Source: a virus
Direction: 5' to 3' (one strand)
IMG/VR virus record: IMGVR_UViG_3300005338_000001
Span: 1-64,000 of that record
Length of the DNA: 64,000 bases
Of the stretch, positions 33,393 through 41,332 are shown piece by piece. The translations under genes and the position numbers were made by a program. The notes under the pieces are model-generated. The model ran no database searches and had not been told where the DNA came from. It worked only from the letters and a program-made list of their open reading frames with translations. Within the stretch, counting starts at the first letter, position 1. Each line of letters starts with the position of its first letter.

Positions 33393-33423
33393 GAAAAACT
33401 CCACTCTGTGAGAGCGGTTTTTT
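33393..33423. terminator. Bidirectional terminator after IS1595 transposase
   Basis: Short hairpin CCACTCT-GTG-AGAGCGG (33401-33417) with one mismatch, followed by six T on the plus strand and, on the minus strand, by AGTTTTTC. It separates the transposase from the PIN operon. Confidence 0.5.
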
Positions 33424-33499
33424 CCAGCGAAGAGAGATAGAATTTTGAGGCACGGCAACCCTCCATTCAAGCAGAGCCCGTTCCAAACGCCAGCACGTT

Positions 33500-34483
33500 T
33501 TACAGTCCACCCGTCGTGTCGTGCATCGTGAGCCGCTTTCCCTGTGCCTGTTTCAGTCCGGCAACCGTGCGTTCGCCGTCCGTTTCCTTCCGGCTGTTCC
33601 AGCGGAAATCGAACTCCGCGACGTAGCGCCCAAGGTGCTTGCGCGAGATGTGATGGAAGTTTCCGATCACGCCACGGCGCAAAAGCGAGAACGAGCTTTC
33701 CGCGTAGTTCGTGGAAACAACTTCGCCGTCCGGCTCGGTGCGCTGGTATTCGCGTTTCCCGCCAGCCTTTCCGTGCGTCACGAATTTGTGGCGGAAGTCC
33801 GCGCCGAGTTTCTTGTATCCGGGATGCTCGTCCGTGTGAATGGTGGAACCCGCCGCCACGTGCTCACACACGGCTTCGCGCAGGTTCTTGCCCGTCACGA
33901 TCTCGGAAAGCACAACGGAGCGGCGCTTGCCCGTCTGGCGCTCTACTAACGCCACGACGGCAGACTTTGATCCACGGCGGAATCCCTTGCCCTTCGTTTT
34001 CGGACCGTAGTAACACTCGTCAACCTCTACCATACCGTTCAGTTTTCCATCGGGAGTGACATCGGCCAGAGAGTGGCGGATGCGATGGCAGAGAAACCAC
34101 GCGGACTTGTAGGAGCCGAGTCCAAGGTGACGCTGCATCTGCTTTGCGCTCATTCCCTTTTTCGCACCGCTCATGAGATACCAAGCGATCAACCACTTAT
34201 CGAGGGTGATGTGCGAGTCTTCAAAAATCGTTCCCACCGTGACGCGGAAAGACTTTTTGCACTCTGCGCACTGGCGCAAGCCGACACGGATTTTCTTTTC
34301 TTTGTTCGCCGTGAGCTTCCAAATTTTCTCCGCGTCCGCGTTTCCGCAGTGCGGGCAAACGGGACCGTTTTTCCAGAGGATCGTTTCCATGTATTCGATG
34401 GCTTTCTCCTCTGTGGAGAAGCGCGCCATGATTTCGGGAAGCGTCAAATCTTCCGGCGTGAGAAACGTGTTGCTCTTGTTCAT
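33500..34483 (-). CDS. IS1595-type (ISXO2-like) transposase
   Basis: 327 residues, full length for the family. An N-terminal zinc ribbon (CPHC at 43-46, CAEC at 72-75) precedes an HTH-like region and a DDE core: MVEVDECYYG (D155), IHTDEHPGY (D218) and NYAESSFSLLRRG (E262), followed by HHISRKHLGRYVAEFDFRWN, the conserved end of this family. All catalytic residues are present, so it could be active. A leaderless promoter directly precedes the ATG. It abuts the truncated end of TnpB, which it probably interrupted. Confidence 0.88.
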   Translation of the reverse strand: MNKSNTFLTPEDLTLPEIMARFSTEEKAIEYMETILWKNGPVCPHCGNADAEKIWKLTANKEKKIRVGLRQCAECKKSFRVTVGTIFEDSHITLDKWLIAWYLMSGAKKGMSAKQMQRHLGLGSYKSAWFLCHRIRHSLADVTPDGKLNGMVEVDECYYGPKTKGKGFRRGSKSAVVALVERQTGKRRSVVLSEIVTGKNLREAVCEHVAAGSTIHTDEHPGYKKLGADFRHKFVTHGKAGGKREYQRTEPDGEVVSTNYAESSFSLLRRGVIGNFHHISRKHLGRYVAEFDFRWNSRKETDGERTVAGLKQAQGKRLTMHDTTGGL

Positions 34484-34489
34484 GCGCGA

Positions 34490-34518
34490 AGAATCTCACC
34501 GCGTAGAACAATTGTCAA
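34490..34518 (-). promoter_or_regulatory. Leaderless-type promoter of IS1595 transposase
   Basis: TTGACA (34518-34513), 17-base spacer, GATTCT (34495-34490), then six bases to ATG 34483. The -35 overlaps the last codons of the truncated TnpB. Confidence 0.5.
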
Positions 34519-35324
34519 GGGGATAATCCCGAAATGTTGTCGTAACGGTTGACGTAACCGCGAGCGACTTTTTGCAAATAGTCCTTTCGCTGATTCGCGA
34601 CCCGCTCATGGATTCTCGCCGCACGACTCGCTGCTTTCTTGCGACGGTTACTGCCTTTTGTTCGGCGGGCAATCATACGCTGCGCGATGCGCAGTGCCCT
34701 CAGTGTGTGTTTGAGGTGCCGTGGATTCTCAACCTTGTTGCCTTCACTGTCCGCGACCAGATGCTTGAGTCCGAAGTCCAATCCTACGCTCAGTCCTGTT
34801 TTTGGAAGTTCTTCGGTCTCAGTTGCGCACACGGCCTGCAAATACCAACCACTCGGCTTGTGAAGGATTCGGCAGAATTTGAGCACGCCATTGATGTCCC
34901 GATGCCGATTGAACCGGATGCGTCCCCCGAGCATCTTTCCGGCCTTGAAATAGCTTTCGGAAATCCCATTGCTTACGGCATCTCGGAACTGGATGGAATG
35001 CCATCGGTTCGCACCCTTGAAGCGCGGGAAGCCTTTCTTGTTCGCGCCCTCCTTGCAGCGCCGAAAGAAGTTCGCAAAAGAAACATGCAAACGCTTGAGT
35101 GTGGTATCCACAACCACGGCGGGAATCTCAGGATGCTCTTTGCTGCCGTGCTTTTTGTCCTGCGCGAAAAGGTTCATGTGCTTTCCGGTCGCCTTGTAGT
35201 GGGAAACCAGTTCCACCAGCGCGGAATTGTAGAGTTCCCGCGACAATCGCAGCGTCTTCCACAGCGCAGTTTCCTGCGACGGATTCGGCCTGAGACGAAA
35301 TTCGTAGGTGAGCATCTTCGGCAT
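34515..35324 (-). pseudogene. tnpB: Truncated TnpB (IS200/IS605)
   Basis: 269 residues against about 370-400 for complete TnpB. The RNA-guided nuclease's N-terminal helical and beta-barrel part is intact, and GLDFGLKHL (D183) is the first RuvC acid. The protein stops at RYDNISGLSP, just where the VEDL glutamate, the CxxC zinc finger and the third acid should follow, so the nuclease centre is incomplete. The break falls at the IS1595 unit, whose promoter overlaps the last codons. The lost 3' part is not seen on the far side. The guide RNA normally encoded at the 3' end would also be lost. Confidence 0.8.
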
Positions 35325-35359
35325 GATGGCGCGCGCAAAAAGAAAGTGCAAGAAATATC

Positions 35360-35389
35360 TTGACCGTTTTTGGACCACCGTGGTAGATG
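35360..35389 (+). promoter_or_regulatory. Leaderless-type promoter of early operon
   Basis: TTGACC (35360-35365), 18-base spacer, TAGATG (35384-35389), seven bases to ATG 35397. The same geometry occurs before several other first genes in this window. Confidence 0.5.
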
Positions 35390-35396
35390 TAGTCCC

Positions 35397-35558
35397 ATGC
35401 CGAAGAAAACTGCACGCAATTACGACGAGGATTACCGCGCCAGAATCCCCGCAACATTACTTCCGCCGCTGACGAAGCTCGCGCAAAAAGGCAGCCGCAA
35501 AGTTCCGCAGGAAGTGATTCTCGCGGTGTCCAACCACATCAAGCGTTCTGGAAAATGA
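35397..35558 (+). CDS. Ribbon-helix-helix-like small protein
   Basis: 53 residues from ATG 35397. The order of a short strand (YRARIPATLL), a first helix (PPLTKLAQKG) and a second helix (PQEVILAVSNHIKR) fits an Arc/MetJ ribbon-helix-helix repressor. As first gene of the rightward early operon and divergent from tnpB it could regulate both. Coupled to the next gene by ATGA. Confidence 0.5.
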   Translation: MPKKTARNYDEDYRARIPATLLPPLTKLAQKGSRKVPQEVILAVSNHIKRSGK

Positions 35559-35809
35559 GCACCCCCACGACTCACGAACTGAAAACTTGGCCCGAGTTTT
35601 TCGAGCGCATTCTGGACGGCTCGAAACCGTTTGAGATTCGGCGCGGTGATCGCAACTTCAAAGTCGGCGACACGCTGCTGCTCAAGGAATGGAAGCCGAT
35701 GGCGCGCGAGTACACGGGCCGAGAGGTTCGCAAGGTCATCACCTACACACTGACCGGCATGGGCCTTGAAGCTGGCTTCATCGCGCTCGGACTCGCAACT
35801 GCACCATGA
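35555..35809 (+). CDS. DUF3850 (ASCH/PUA-like) protein
   Basis: 84 residues. The sequence follows the DUF3850 pattern closely: HELKTWPEFFERILDG, KPFEIRRGDRNFKVGD, LLLKEW, YTGREV and a GLEAGFIALGL end. These ASCH-type domains are RNA-binding and common in phages; the exact role is unknown. ATGA overlaps join it to both neighbours. Confidence 0.8.
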   Translation: MSTPTTHELKTWPEFFERILDGSKPFEIRRGDRNFKVGDTLLLKEWKPMAREYTGREVRKVITYTLTGMGLEAGFIALGLATAP

Positions 35810-36246
35810 CCCCGCATCCTGACCCCTTGTCGCAGGAGACGAAGCGCATCCGGCTGGCGGAGGCGGCGGGCTGGCGATTTGTCAGAGCTACGTATCGCGG
35901 CAGATCCGTCTGCCCCAAAGAAGGACTGTCGCTACTGTGGTTTATCGACAAGGTTGAATCGAGTCGCGACTGGCTTGTCGAAGAAACAAGCGAGCGGCGT
36001 GATTTGGAGCCTCACGAAATCGACTGCCTTCCAGACTTCTTTGTCGATCTCAACGCGACGCACGCGCTGGAGAAGCTGCTGACGCCAGCGCAAGCGCAGA
36101 GCTACTTCCAGACCATTCGAAAAATCATTAGTGAACCGCCAGAAGGATCAGAAGTAACCATTTCCTGTTTCTACATCCACGCCAACGCCGCAACCCGCGG
36201 CGAAGCGCTAGGTTCGGCGCTCGGCCTCTGGCAGACGGGGCAGTAG
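35806..36246 (+). CDS. Phage ABA-sandwich-like protein
   Basis: 146 residues. It contains the common phage pattern LPDFFVDLNATHALEKLL followed by a central strand and an ATRGEALGSALGLW end, which matches phage ABA-sandwich proteins of unknown function. An N-terminal extension of about 60 residues precedes it. It is coupled to the DUF3850 gene by ATGA and lies in an early-type operon. Confidence 0.55.
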   Translation: MTPHPDPLSQETKRIRLAEAAGWRFVRATYRGRSVCPKEGLSLLWFIDKVESSRDWLVEETSERRDLEPHEIDCLPDFFVDLNATHALEKLLTPAQAQSYFQTIRKIISEPPEGSEVTISCFYIHANAATRGEALGSALGLWQTGQ

Positions 36247-36260
36247 CGACACTCACCACT

Positions 36261-36428
36261 ATGACTAAAACACAAAAACTCATCACTGGATGGTTGATGC
36301 TACTCGCTGCCGCTATTCTCATCGCAACTGGATTCGGACTCGTTTTTGGAGTGTCTGGAGTCTGCATTTCGCTTGGAGTCACATTGGTGTTTTACGCCAT
36401 CGGATTCTTCGCAGGAGCCGACGTATGA
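36261..36428 (+). CDS. 55-residue two-span membrane protein
   Basis: Two hydrophobic segments (GWLMLLAAAILIATGFGLVF and ISLGVTLVFYAIGFFAG) with only a short turn between. Its stop overlaps the RusA-like gene's start (ATGA), which supports it as a real gene. Function unknown; small membrane proteins of this type may alter the host envelope. Confidence 0.55.
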   Translation: MTKTQKLITGWLMLLAAAILIATGFGLVFGVSGVCISLGVTLVFYAIGFFAGADV

Positions 36429-37015
36429 ACAAGGACACCGAGCACCAGATCCAGCGCAACGAAGCCGAGCGCAAGCTGCGGGACGCCGATGCGCTGATCC
36501 TCGCAGCGCGGTTTCCGAACATGAGCCGCAGTTGCCGCGCGGCGAACATCTCTCACGAAATTCCATCAGGCGCATCAGTAGCGGGCAACCGCGAAGGCAA
36601 AGCGAGCGCCGCCACAGCCAGCAGTGCCGCTCCGGGTAATCGGGCCGGGGGCGGCGGCAAGCTGGTGTTGCGACTCGTCGGGCAGGTTCGCGGGGGCAAG
36701 AACGCGATGGGTGTTACGAAGACAGGTAAGCACTACGCACGTACTGCGTTCAAGAAATGGCGCGCTGACATGGCCTCGCAAATTCGTGCGCAGTTACCAC
36801 CTTACGCGCCGATTGTCGAGCCGTGCAAACTTCGGATCGACTACGTTGCCGGTGACGGTAAACGGCGCGATCAGACCGGAATTTTCGATGCGCTGTTCCA
36901 TCTGCTTGAACACACCCGCGTCATACTCGACGACAGTCTTTTGTGGGTCACAGAATCCACTAAATCGTACGATAAGAAAAGCCCCGGCGTCACCATCACG
37001 TTTTTGAATCCATGA
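36425..37015 (+). CDS. RusA-like Holliday-junction resolvase
   Basis: 196 residues. The RusA signature is present in the C-terminal 110 residues: KLRIDYVAGDGKRRDQTGIFDAL (D149 and D155) and RVILDDSLL (D169, D170), which bind metal and cleave four-way junctions made during phage recombination or replication. An N-terminal 75-residue Ala/Ser/Gly-rich region is unusual for RusA and may be a linker or an independent helix. ATG 36425 is fixed by the ATGA overlap with the membrane micro-gene upstream. Confidence 0.75.
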   Translation: MNKDTEHQIQRNEAERKLRDADALILAARFPNMSRSCRAANISHEIPSGASVAGNREGKASAATASSAAPGNRAGGGGKLVLRLVGQVRGGKNAMGVTKTGKHYARTAFKKWRADMASQIRAQLPPYAPIVEPCKLRIDYVAGDGKRRDQTGIFDALFHLLEHTRVILDDSLLWVTESTKSYDKKSPGVTITFLNP

Positions 37016-37515
37016 ACACCGACCCCGACCCCGACCCCGCCTCCGCCACCAGCGCCAGCACTGAAGCCGCGCCTCGCAACCGCTGCAACTGCCCGCAGTG
37101 CCAGACCGACGACTGCCCGGCTGGAATCGAGTTGGCCGCGGCGGTTGCTGAACTGTGTACCGTGGCACACGAACACGACAAACTGCGCGACAAATTCTTC
37201 TCGCATCCTGCCGTGCTCGATCTGAACCAGCGCCTCGTCTCAGCAGAACTGGATGCGTGGCGCGTCCTGATGCTGTACGGCGCTACGCCCGAGATCGTCC
37301 ACGCCTTCATCCGCGGCCAGCAGGATCGCATCTGTTGCTGTGAGGGCATCGAATCCGCACTGGAGCGCGTCCTTGCGGCCCTGCGGCTGTGCCGTGACGC
37401 GCTGAACCAGACAGTGTGGGGCGGCGAGGTATCCGATGATGCTGTGTCGGCGGCGAACATCTGCGCCGTCACCGCAGCGGACGCCGTGCTGGACGGCGCG
37501 AAGGAGGAGGCGTGA
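37012..37515 (+). CDS. Hypothetical protein with Cys knot
   Basis: 167 residues. A disordered Asp/Pro/Ala N-terminus is followed by CNCPQCQTDDC (about 25-35), probably a zinc site, then helices. A second group (ICCCEG) lies near residue 108. No family recognised. ATGA and GTGA overlaps join it to both neighbours. Confidence 0.55.
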   Translation: MNTDPDPDPASATSASTEAAPRNRCNCPQCQTDDCPAGIELAAAVAELCTVAHEHDKLRDKFFSHPAVLDLNQRLVSAELDAWRVLMLYGATPEIVHAFIRGQQDRICCCEGIESALERVLAALRLCRDALNQTVWGGEVSDDAVSAANICAVTAADAVLDGAKEEA

Positions 37516-37634
37516 AGCGCAGGAAATCGAAACTGGAAATCGGGTGGCAGATACTGGCTGCGTGCTTCATTACTGAAGCTGCGCTCGTCGTAATCAGTAC
37601 CGTTCGTACTATTTGGATGAAACTTAACTTATGA
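37512..37634 (+). CDS. 40-residue membrane micro-protein
   Basis: From GTG 37512 (GTGA overlap), preceded by AAGGAGG. A basic start (RRKSKLE) is followed by a single membrane helix (WQILAACFITEAALVVISTV). Its stop overlaps the next ATG (ATGA). Both overlaps and the strong ribosome site make it a real gene; function unknown. Confidence 0.55.
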   Translation: MKRRKSKLEIGWQILAACFITEAALVVISTVRTIWMKLNL

Positions 37635-38524
37635 CCACCACCCCCTTCGACCCCACGCTGCCGTACTGCACCAGCATCGCCTCCCCAAGCAACGGCCCGC
37701 GCCTCAGCACCAGCTACACGGTGCCGCGCTTCACGCTGCCGCCGTGGCGGCTGCCGGAACCGCCACCGGGACGGCAGTGGCACAAGGCGGGATTCACCCA
37801 AGAGATGCTGCCTGCTGGTTACAGACCGTTACTGGAAGATGAGCACACTGTTGAAGGCGATGAGTGGCTGAACTACCAAGGTATTTGGGAGTCGCGTTTT
37901 TGGCGTGGCGTTATCACACACGGACACGCCTTTACCAGAACGCGCCGCCCGCTACCTGTTTCCGGCTGGCGCGAGCACCACGGCGGCGAGTGTCCGGTGC
38001 CGCCGGAGACGGTGGTGGAGGTGATTGCGAACGAAATTATTCATCTGCCGAAAAAGGCTTTCTACTGGCAAAGCGGATTGGATTCATGGGTCAAGAATAG
38101 CGGCAGCTTTCACACGATCACCGCCTACCGCATCGTCACCCCCGCATCCGATAGGCTCGCTGAAGTGAAGGCAGCGCACGCGGCAGGCAAGACGGTGCAG
38201 TTCCGTGCCAAAGAATGGCAGCCGAACGACTGGAAGGATCTTCGCGGAAACGCGGATATCAATGAGCATCTATCTGTCCTCGGATACGAGTGGCGCGTGA
38301 AGCCGGAACCCCGCTACGTGGCATGGGACTTCAACTCGCGGCCCCGTGAAGTGACATGGGTTTATCGCAAAGGCTTCCTCACCGACTCCATGATCACCGC
38401 ATGGGGCGACGATGTGGTGATCATTGCCACCAAGCACGGACCGGTTCCGCAGAGCTACGGGGCGCTGCTGAACGACTGGCTGCAAAGAGACGGAAGCCCG
38501 TGCGGTCGCCAAGTCACTGACTGA
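37631..38524 (+). CDS. Phage protein with repeated small beta domains
   Basis: 297 residues. Residues about 175-230 match a common phage module (AHAAGKTVQFRAKEW, then LGYEWRVKPEP), and a second weaker module precedes it (PPETVVEVIAN to AYRIV). Such domains occur in many phage proteins of unknown function. No catalytic motif. It is coupled by ATGA to the membrane micro-gene upstream. Confidence 0.5.
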   Translation: MTTTPFDPTLPYCTSIASPSNGPRLSTSYTVPRFTLPPWRLPEPPPGRQWHKAGFTQEMLPAGYRPLLEDEHTVEGDEWLNYQGIWESRFWRGVITHGHAFTRTRRPLPVSGWREHHGGECPVPPETVVEVIANEIIHLPKKAFYWQSGLDSWVKNSGSFHTITAYRIVTPASDRLAEVKAAHAAGKTVQFRAKEWQPNDWKDLRGNADINEHLSVLGYEWRVKPEPRYVAWDFNSRPREVTWVYRKGFLTDSMITAWGDDVVIIATKHGPVPQSYGALLNDWLQRDGSPCGRQVTD

Positions 38525-38525
38525 C

Positions 38526-39194
38526 ATGAGCAACACCTTGCGACCCGACAATCTGAAGTCCATGATGCCGTACATTCGGCGCTATGTGGATGGAGAGTCT
38601 AGCACTTTGCTGAGTGCGGAATTGGGGACATATCCGGCGGCGTTTCTGTCGATAGTCAGAAGATCCGGTCAGGCAGTCCGGAGCCGCGGGAGACCGATTG
38701 GATCGCGAAGCGTTTCAGACGTTCGGAGCGCGCTGTGCAAGGTGACGCTTGACGATGAGAAGGAAATTCTTCGGCAGTTTGACGAGGGATTGCCGCTTCA
38801 TGTGATAGGCGGCCTGCACAACATCACACGGGAGCGCGTGCGGCAGATCGTCAAGCGAGAAGGCCGGCAGCCGCGTGGTTGGCGGTTCAATACGCGACGC
38901 ATCGAACTACCGATGGATAGGCTGCGAATGGACTGCAATGCGGGACTAAGCGCATCCGAAATGGCTTCCAAATACGGATGTGGATATGAGACACTCAAGC
39001 GTAGGCTTGCCGAGATTGGAATTAAAGCCATTCACGCACGGCGGTTGAGGCTCGACTTGGAAACCGTCAAGAATCAGTATCGCACGATGGGGTGTTACCG
39101 TGTCGGTAAGCTGAATGGCTGCTCGGGACCGACAGTGCTGCGATTCCTGCATCGTCACGGCATCAAGACACGCAAATCGGGCCACCGTCCATGA
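38526..39194 (+). CDS. Tandem four-HTH DNA-binding protein
   Basis: 222 residues made of four helix-turn-helix-like modules (about 10-55, 75-117, 128-173, 176-222). The second has NITRERVRQIVKREG, close to the recognition helix of sigma-70 region 4; the others share the pattern of a small helix, turn and basic helix (SASEMASKYGCGYETLKRRL, CSGPTVLRFLHRHG). It could bind an extended site as a regulator or recombination accessory. No sigma region 2 or catalytic core is present. Start is two bases after the upstream stop. Confidence 0.55.
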   Translation: MSNTLRPDNLKSMMPYIRRYVDGESSTLLSAELGTYPAAFLSIVRRSGQAVRSRGRPIGSRSVSDVRSALCKVTLDDEKEILRQFDEGLPLHVIGGLHNITRERVRQIVKREGRQPRGWRFNTRRIELPMDRLRMDCNAGLSASEMASKYGCGYETLKRRLAEIGIKAIHARRLRLDLETVKNQYRTMGCYRVGKLNGCSGPTVLRFLHRHGIKTRKSGHRP

Positions 39195-39469
39195 CCGTCA
39201 TCGGCCAGCACAACCTCGCGCCCACCAGTCCGGCAGAGCGGCTGCACGACATCATCGACCGCTACTGGCAGACGCACGGAAAGCCGCCGGCGGAAGTGCT
39301 GGCCAACTACGGCTTCCGTCACGAGTTCGCGCAGCACGTGATGCTGACAGAGCCGTGGCTGTTTGGAACCGCCTACGCGCCAGTGCCGTTCAGCAATGAG
39401 TTCCTGTTCCGCGACGTGCCGGTGCGCTGCGTCCTCCAGGGCGGCGTCAGCGTGCTGGTGATACGATGA
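39191..39469 (+). CDS. Hypothetical protein
   Basis: 92 residues, alpha/beta, unrecognised. Helical start (AERLHDIIDRYWQTHG) then beta C-terminus (VRCVLQGGVSVLVIR). ATGA overlaps on both sides support the frame. Confidence 0.5.
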   Translation: MTVIGQHNLAPTSPAERLHDIIDRYWQTHGKPPAEVLANYGFRHEFAQHVMLTEPWLFGTAYAPVPFSNEFLFRDVPVRCVLQGGVSVLVIR

Positions 39470-39666
39470 GGACTCGCTACAAACAGCGCTACGACGGCGA
39501 CCGCTTCCGTATCCCGTGGAAGAACTGGATCATGCGGTGTTGTGACTGTGGACTCGTGCATCGGATGACTTTCGAGCTTCGCGGCAAGCAACTGTGGCTG
39601 CGGCCAGTCACCGATCACCCGAGAACAAAAGCGGCGAGAAAGCGCAAGGAATTCAAACGACCATGA
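39466..39666 (+). CDS. Small phage protein with Cys knuckle
   Basis: 66 residues. MRCCDCGLVHRMTFEL (about 23-38) is a compact half-zinc knuckle followed by a basic tail (KAARKRKEFKRP). Proteins of this pattern are common in phage early regions; role unknown. Coupled to neighbours by ATGA. Confidence 0.6.
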   Translation: MRTRYKQRYDGDRFRIPWKNWIMRCCDCGLVHRMTFELRGKQLWLRPVTDHPRTKAARKRKEFKRP

Positions 39667-39995
39667 ACGACCAAGAAGCTAACATGCAGGAAACCCGAGT
39701 CGCCAAGTACCGCGCCTTGGATCATACCCGAAACGAAATCTACGCCGCCATCAAGGCCGTCACGGAAGACGATCCGAGCGGTCCATGCGGACAAGGACCG
39801 TTCACCGGAAACATGCGCGAGTCACGGCAGGTTGCGAGCATGATGCTGCACTTCAGCCCCACCCGCGGAGGAGCGCCAGCGGTTGACATGAGTGTCGCGC
39901 ACCTGAACATCGAGGCGAGTGAGCTTGGCCGCTTCATTGAAGCCCGACTTCGCGCCAAGCTGGAACTCGTGAACGCCGAGATCGAGAAGCTGTAG
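39663..39995 (+). CDS. Hypothetical early protein
   Basis: 110 residues from ATG 39663 (ATGA overlap). N-terminal helix, a Gly-rich turn (SGPCGQGPFTGN), a helix pair and a C-terminal acidic coiled coil (ARLRAKLELVNAEIEKL). No family recognised. Last gene of the first part of the early operon before a promoter-plus-leader element. Confidence 0.5.
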   Translation: MNDQEANMQETRVAKYRALDHTRNEIYAAIKAVTEDDPSGPCGQGPFTGNMRESRQVASMMLHFSPTRGGAPAVDMSVAHLNIEASELGRFIEARLRAKLELVNAEIEKL

Positions 39996-40019
39996 CCTCC
40001 CCGCCGCGGCATCCGCCGC

Positions 40020-40047
40020 TTGACACGGCGGCGGGGCGCGCTACGGT
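40020..40047 (+). promoter_or_regulatory. Promoter of methyltransferase leader
   Basis: TTGACA (40020-40025), 16-base spacer, TACGGT (40042-40047), followed by GCGGGTGCCG. The same -35, spacer length and downstream ten bases recur at 41193-41230 before the PP-loop gene. Confidence 0.6.
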
Positions 40048-40053
40048 GCGGGT

Positions 40054-40153
40054 GCCGGGCATCTGTCGGCGGCTGATTCAGACCAGTCCATCACAAACTT
40101 CCGCCTCTCCTGCGCCGTTCACTCGAACGGGTCTGACGCAGGAGAGGCATTTT
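40054..40153 (+). ncRNA. Leader RNA or small RNA before DNA methyltransferase
   Basis: Predicted transcript from the promoter at 40020 to a long hairpin with a T-run, about 100 bases and without a credible gene. It may be an attenuated leader of the methyltransferase message or a free small RNA. The start is an estimate from the -10. Confidence 0.4.
40103..40153 (+). terminator. Terminator-like hairpin before methyltransferase
   Basis: 12-base stem GCCTCTCCTGCG (40103-40114) with CGCAGGAGAGGC (40137-40148), inner CCGTTC/GAACGG hairpin, then ATTTT, eight bases before ATG 40161. Placed as an attenuator or small-RNA terminator. Confidence 0.6.
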
Positions 40154-40160
40154 GTTGAAC

Positions 40161-41186
40161 ATGAGCCTCACGATCCTTACCGGCAATAACCGCACCACAC
40201 TGAAGACGCTGCCAGACGAGAGCGTGAACTGTTGCATCACCTCACCGCCGTACTGGGGGCTTCGGGACTACGGCCACTCAGACCAGATCGGCCAAGAGCC
40301 GACGCCAGAGCAATACGTTGCGAGTCTTGTGGCGGTGTTCACGGAAGTGCGCCGAGTGCTGCGCGCAGATGGGACGCTGTGGCTGAACCTTGGGGACAGT
40401 TACGCCGGCGGCGGGCGAGGTGGCGGATCTCCGGACTGTAAGCAACGAACGAATGTCGGCAGCCTTGTCGCGCCATCACCAAAGATTCCAGGACTGAAGC
40501 CCAAAGACCTGATCGGCATCCCGTGGATGGTGGCGTTCGCGCTCCGCAGTGCGGGCTGGTGGCTGCGTTCGGAGATCATCTGGCACAAGCCCAACCCGAT
40601 GCCCGAGAGCGTCACCGATAGGCCAACCTGCGCGCACGAGAAACTGTTCCTGCTGGCCAAGAGCGCCGACTACTACTGCGATATGGCGGCGATTCGGGAA
40701 CCTGCATCACCTTCGCTCATCAAACAGGTCGAGGAAGGATACAACGGCGAGGCGCTGAAGGACTACCTGAGCGCCAGCGTGCAGGACGCCAGCGCCACCA
40801 AGGCCCGGATCATAGGGAACGCCAGAAAACGAATCGACAAGCAGCGCGGACACGGCAGGCGTCACGAAGGATTCAACGAGCGGTACGACAACCTCACGCC
40901 CGCCGAGCAGAACTTGCTCGGATCAAACAAGCGCAACGTCTGGACGGTCGCGCCGGCCAATTTCCGCGAAGCCCACTTCGCCACCTACCCGCCAGCCCTC
41001 ATCGCGCCCTGTGTGCTCGCCGGATGCCCTGTAGGCGGGGTTGTGCTTGATCCGTTCGGCGGAAGCGGAACAACCGGCATGGTGGCGCTGGAATACGGTC
41101 GCAGGGCTGTTCTGTGTGAGCTGAATCCCGATTACGTCGCCCTCATCCACCAGAGAACCAACGTGACTGTAGGGCTGGGGATATAG
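40161..41186 (+). CDS. Site-specific DNA methyltransferase (N4/N6 class)
   Basis: 341 residues from ATG 40161. Motif IV is TSPPYWGLRDYG (27-38) near the N-terminus and motif I is DPFGGSGTT (about 297-305) near the C-terminus, with AVLCELNPDY following: the beta-class order. TSPPY suggests N4-cytosine, though N6-adenine enzymes also carry it. A 170-residue central part between the motifs would recognise the site. No restriction endonuclease is adjacent, so it is an orphan that probably protects phage DNA or marks it. Its own promoter and terminator-like leader point to controlled expression. Confidence 0.85.
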   Translation: MSLTILTGNNRTTLKTLPDESVNCCITSPPYWGLRDYGHSDQIGQEPTPEQYVASLVAVFTEVRRVLRADGTLWLNLGDSYAGGGRGGGSPDCKQRTNVGSLVAPSPKIPGLKPKDLIGIPWMVAFALRSAGWWLRSEIIWHKPNPMPESVTDRPTCAHEKLFLLAKSADYYCDMAAIREPASPSLIKQVEEGYNGEALKDYLSASVQDASATKARIIGNARKRIDKQRGHGRRHEGFNERYDNLTPAEQNLLGSNKRNVWTVAPANFREAHFATYPPALIAPCVLAGCPVGGVVLDPFGGSGTTGMVALEYGRRAVLCELNPDYVALIHQRTNVTVGLGI

Positions 41187-41192
41187 CGCACC

Positions 41193-41220
41193 TTGACAAG
41201 AACGCGCGGTGATGTAGCGT
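41193..41220 (+). promoter_or_regulatory. Promoter of PP-loop gene leader
   Basis: TTGACA (41193-41198), 16-base spacer, TAGCGT (41215-41220), then GCGGGTGCCG as in the preceding module. It starts seven bases after the methyltransferase stop. Confidence 0.6.
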
Positions 41221-41226
41221 GCGGGT

Positions 41227-41332
41227 GCCGTGTGAAAGCGGCACTCAGATGCGCAACCATTTCCAGCCCGCCTTGGGCCACTCACGTCTCCGCGCAGGAA
41301 CTTTCACCGTGAATCCGAGGCGGGCCTTTTCT
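41227..41332 (+). ncRNA. Leader RNA or small RNA before PP-loop gene
   Basis: Second transcript of the same design: promoter, GCGGGTGCCG, about 100 bases with internal pairing (GTGCCGTGTGAAAGCGGCAC) and a final hairpin with T-run that ends at the start codon. Possible attenuator or small RNA. Confidence 0.4.
41266..41332 (+). terminator. Terminator-like hairpin before PP-loop gene
   Basis: GCCCGCCT (41266-41273) pairs with AGGCGGGC (41318-41325), followed by CTTTTCTT and directly by ATG 41334. The 44-base loop can fold further (CACTCACG/CGTGA). Confidence 0.55.

Larger units (their letters stand above)
31762..35324. mobile_element. Insertion-sequence cluster
   Basis: Holds an IS1-like transposase, an IS1595-type transposase and a truncated TnpB around a PIN-type gene pair. 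No terminal inverted repeats could be paired by eye, so limits are the outermost genes. The cluster lies directly beside a tRNA and between the late and early phage regions; it may be later cargo or an integration scar. Confidence 0.6.

Noticed and set aside
34515-35324. TnpB remnant as an intact nuclease-dead repressor (TldR-like)
   Set aside because: Known TldRs keep full length with changed acids; this protein is cut short and has lost its guide-RNA region.
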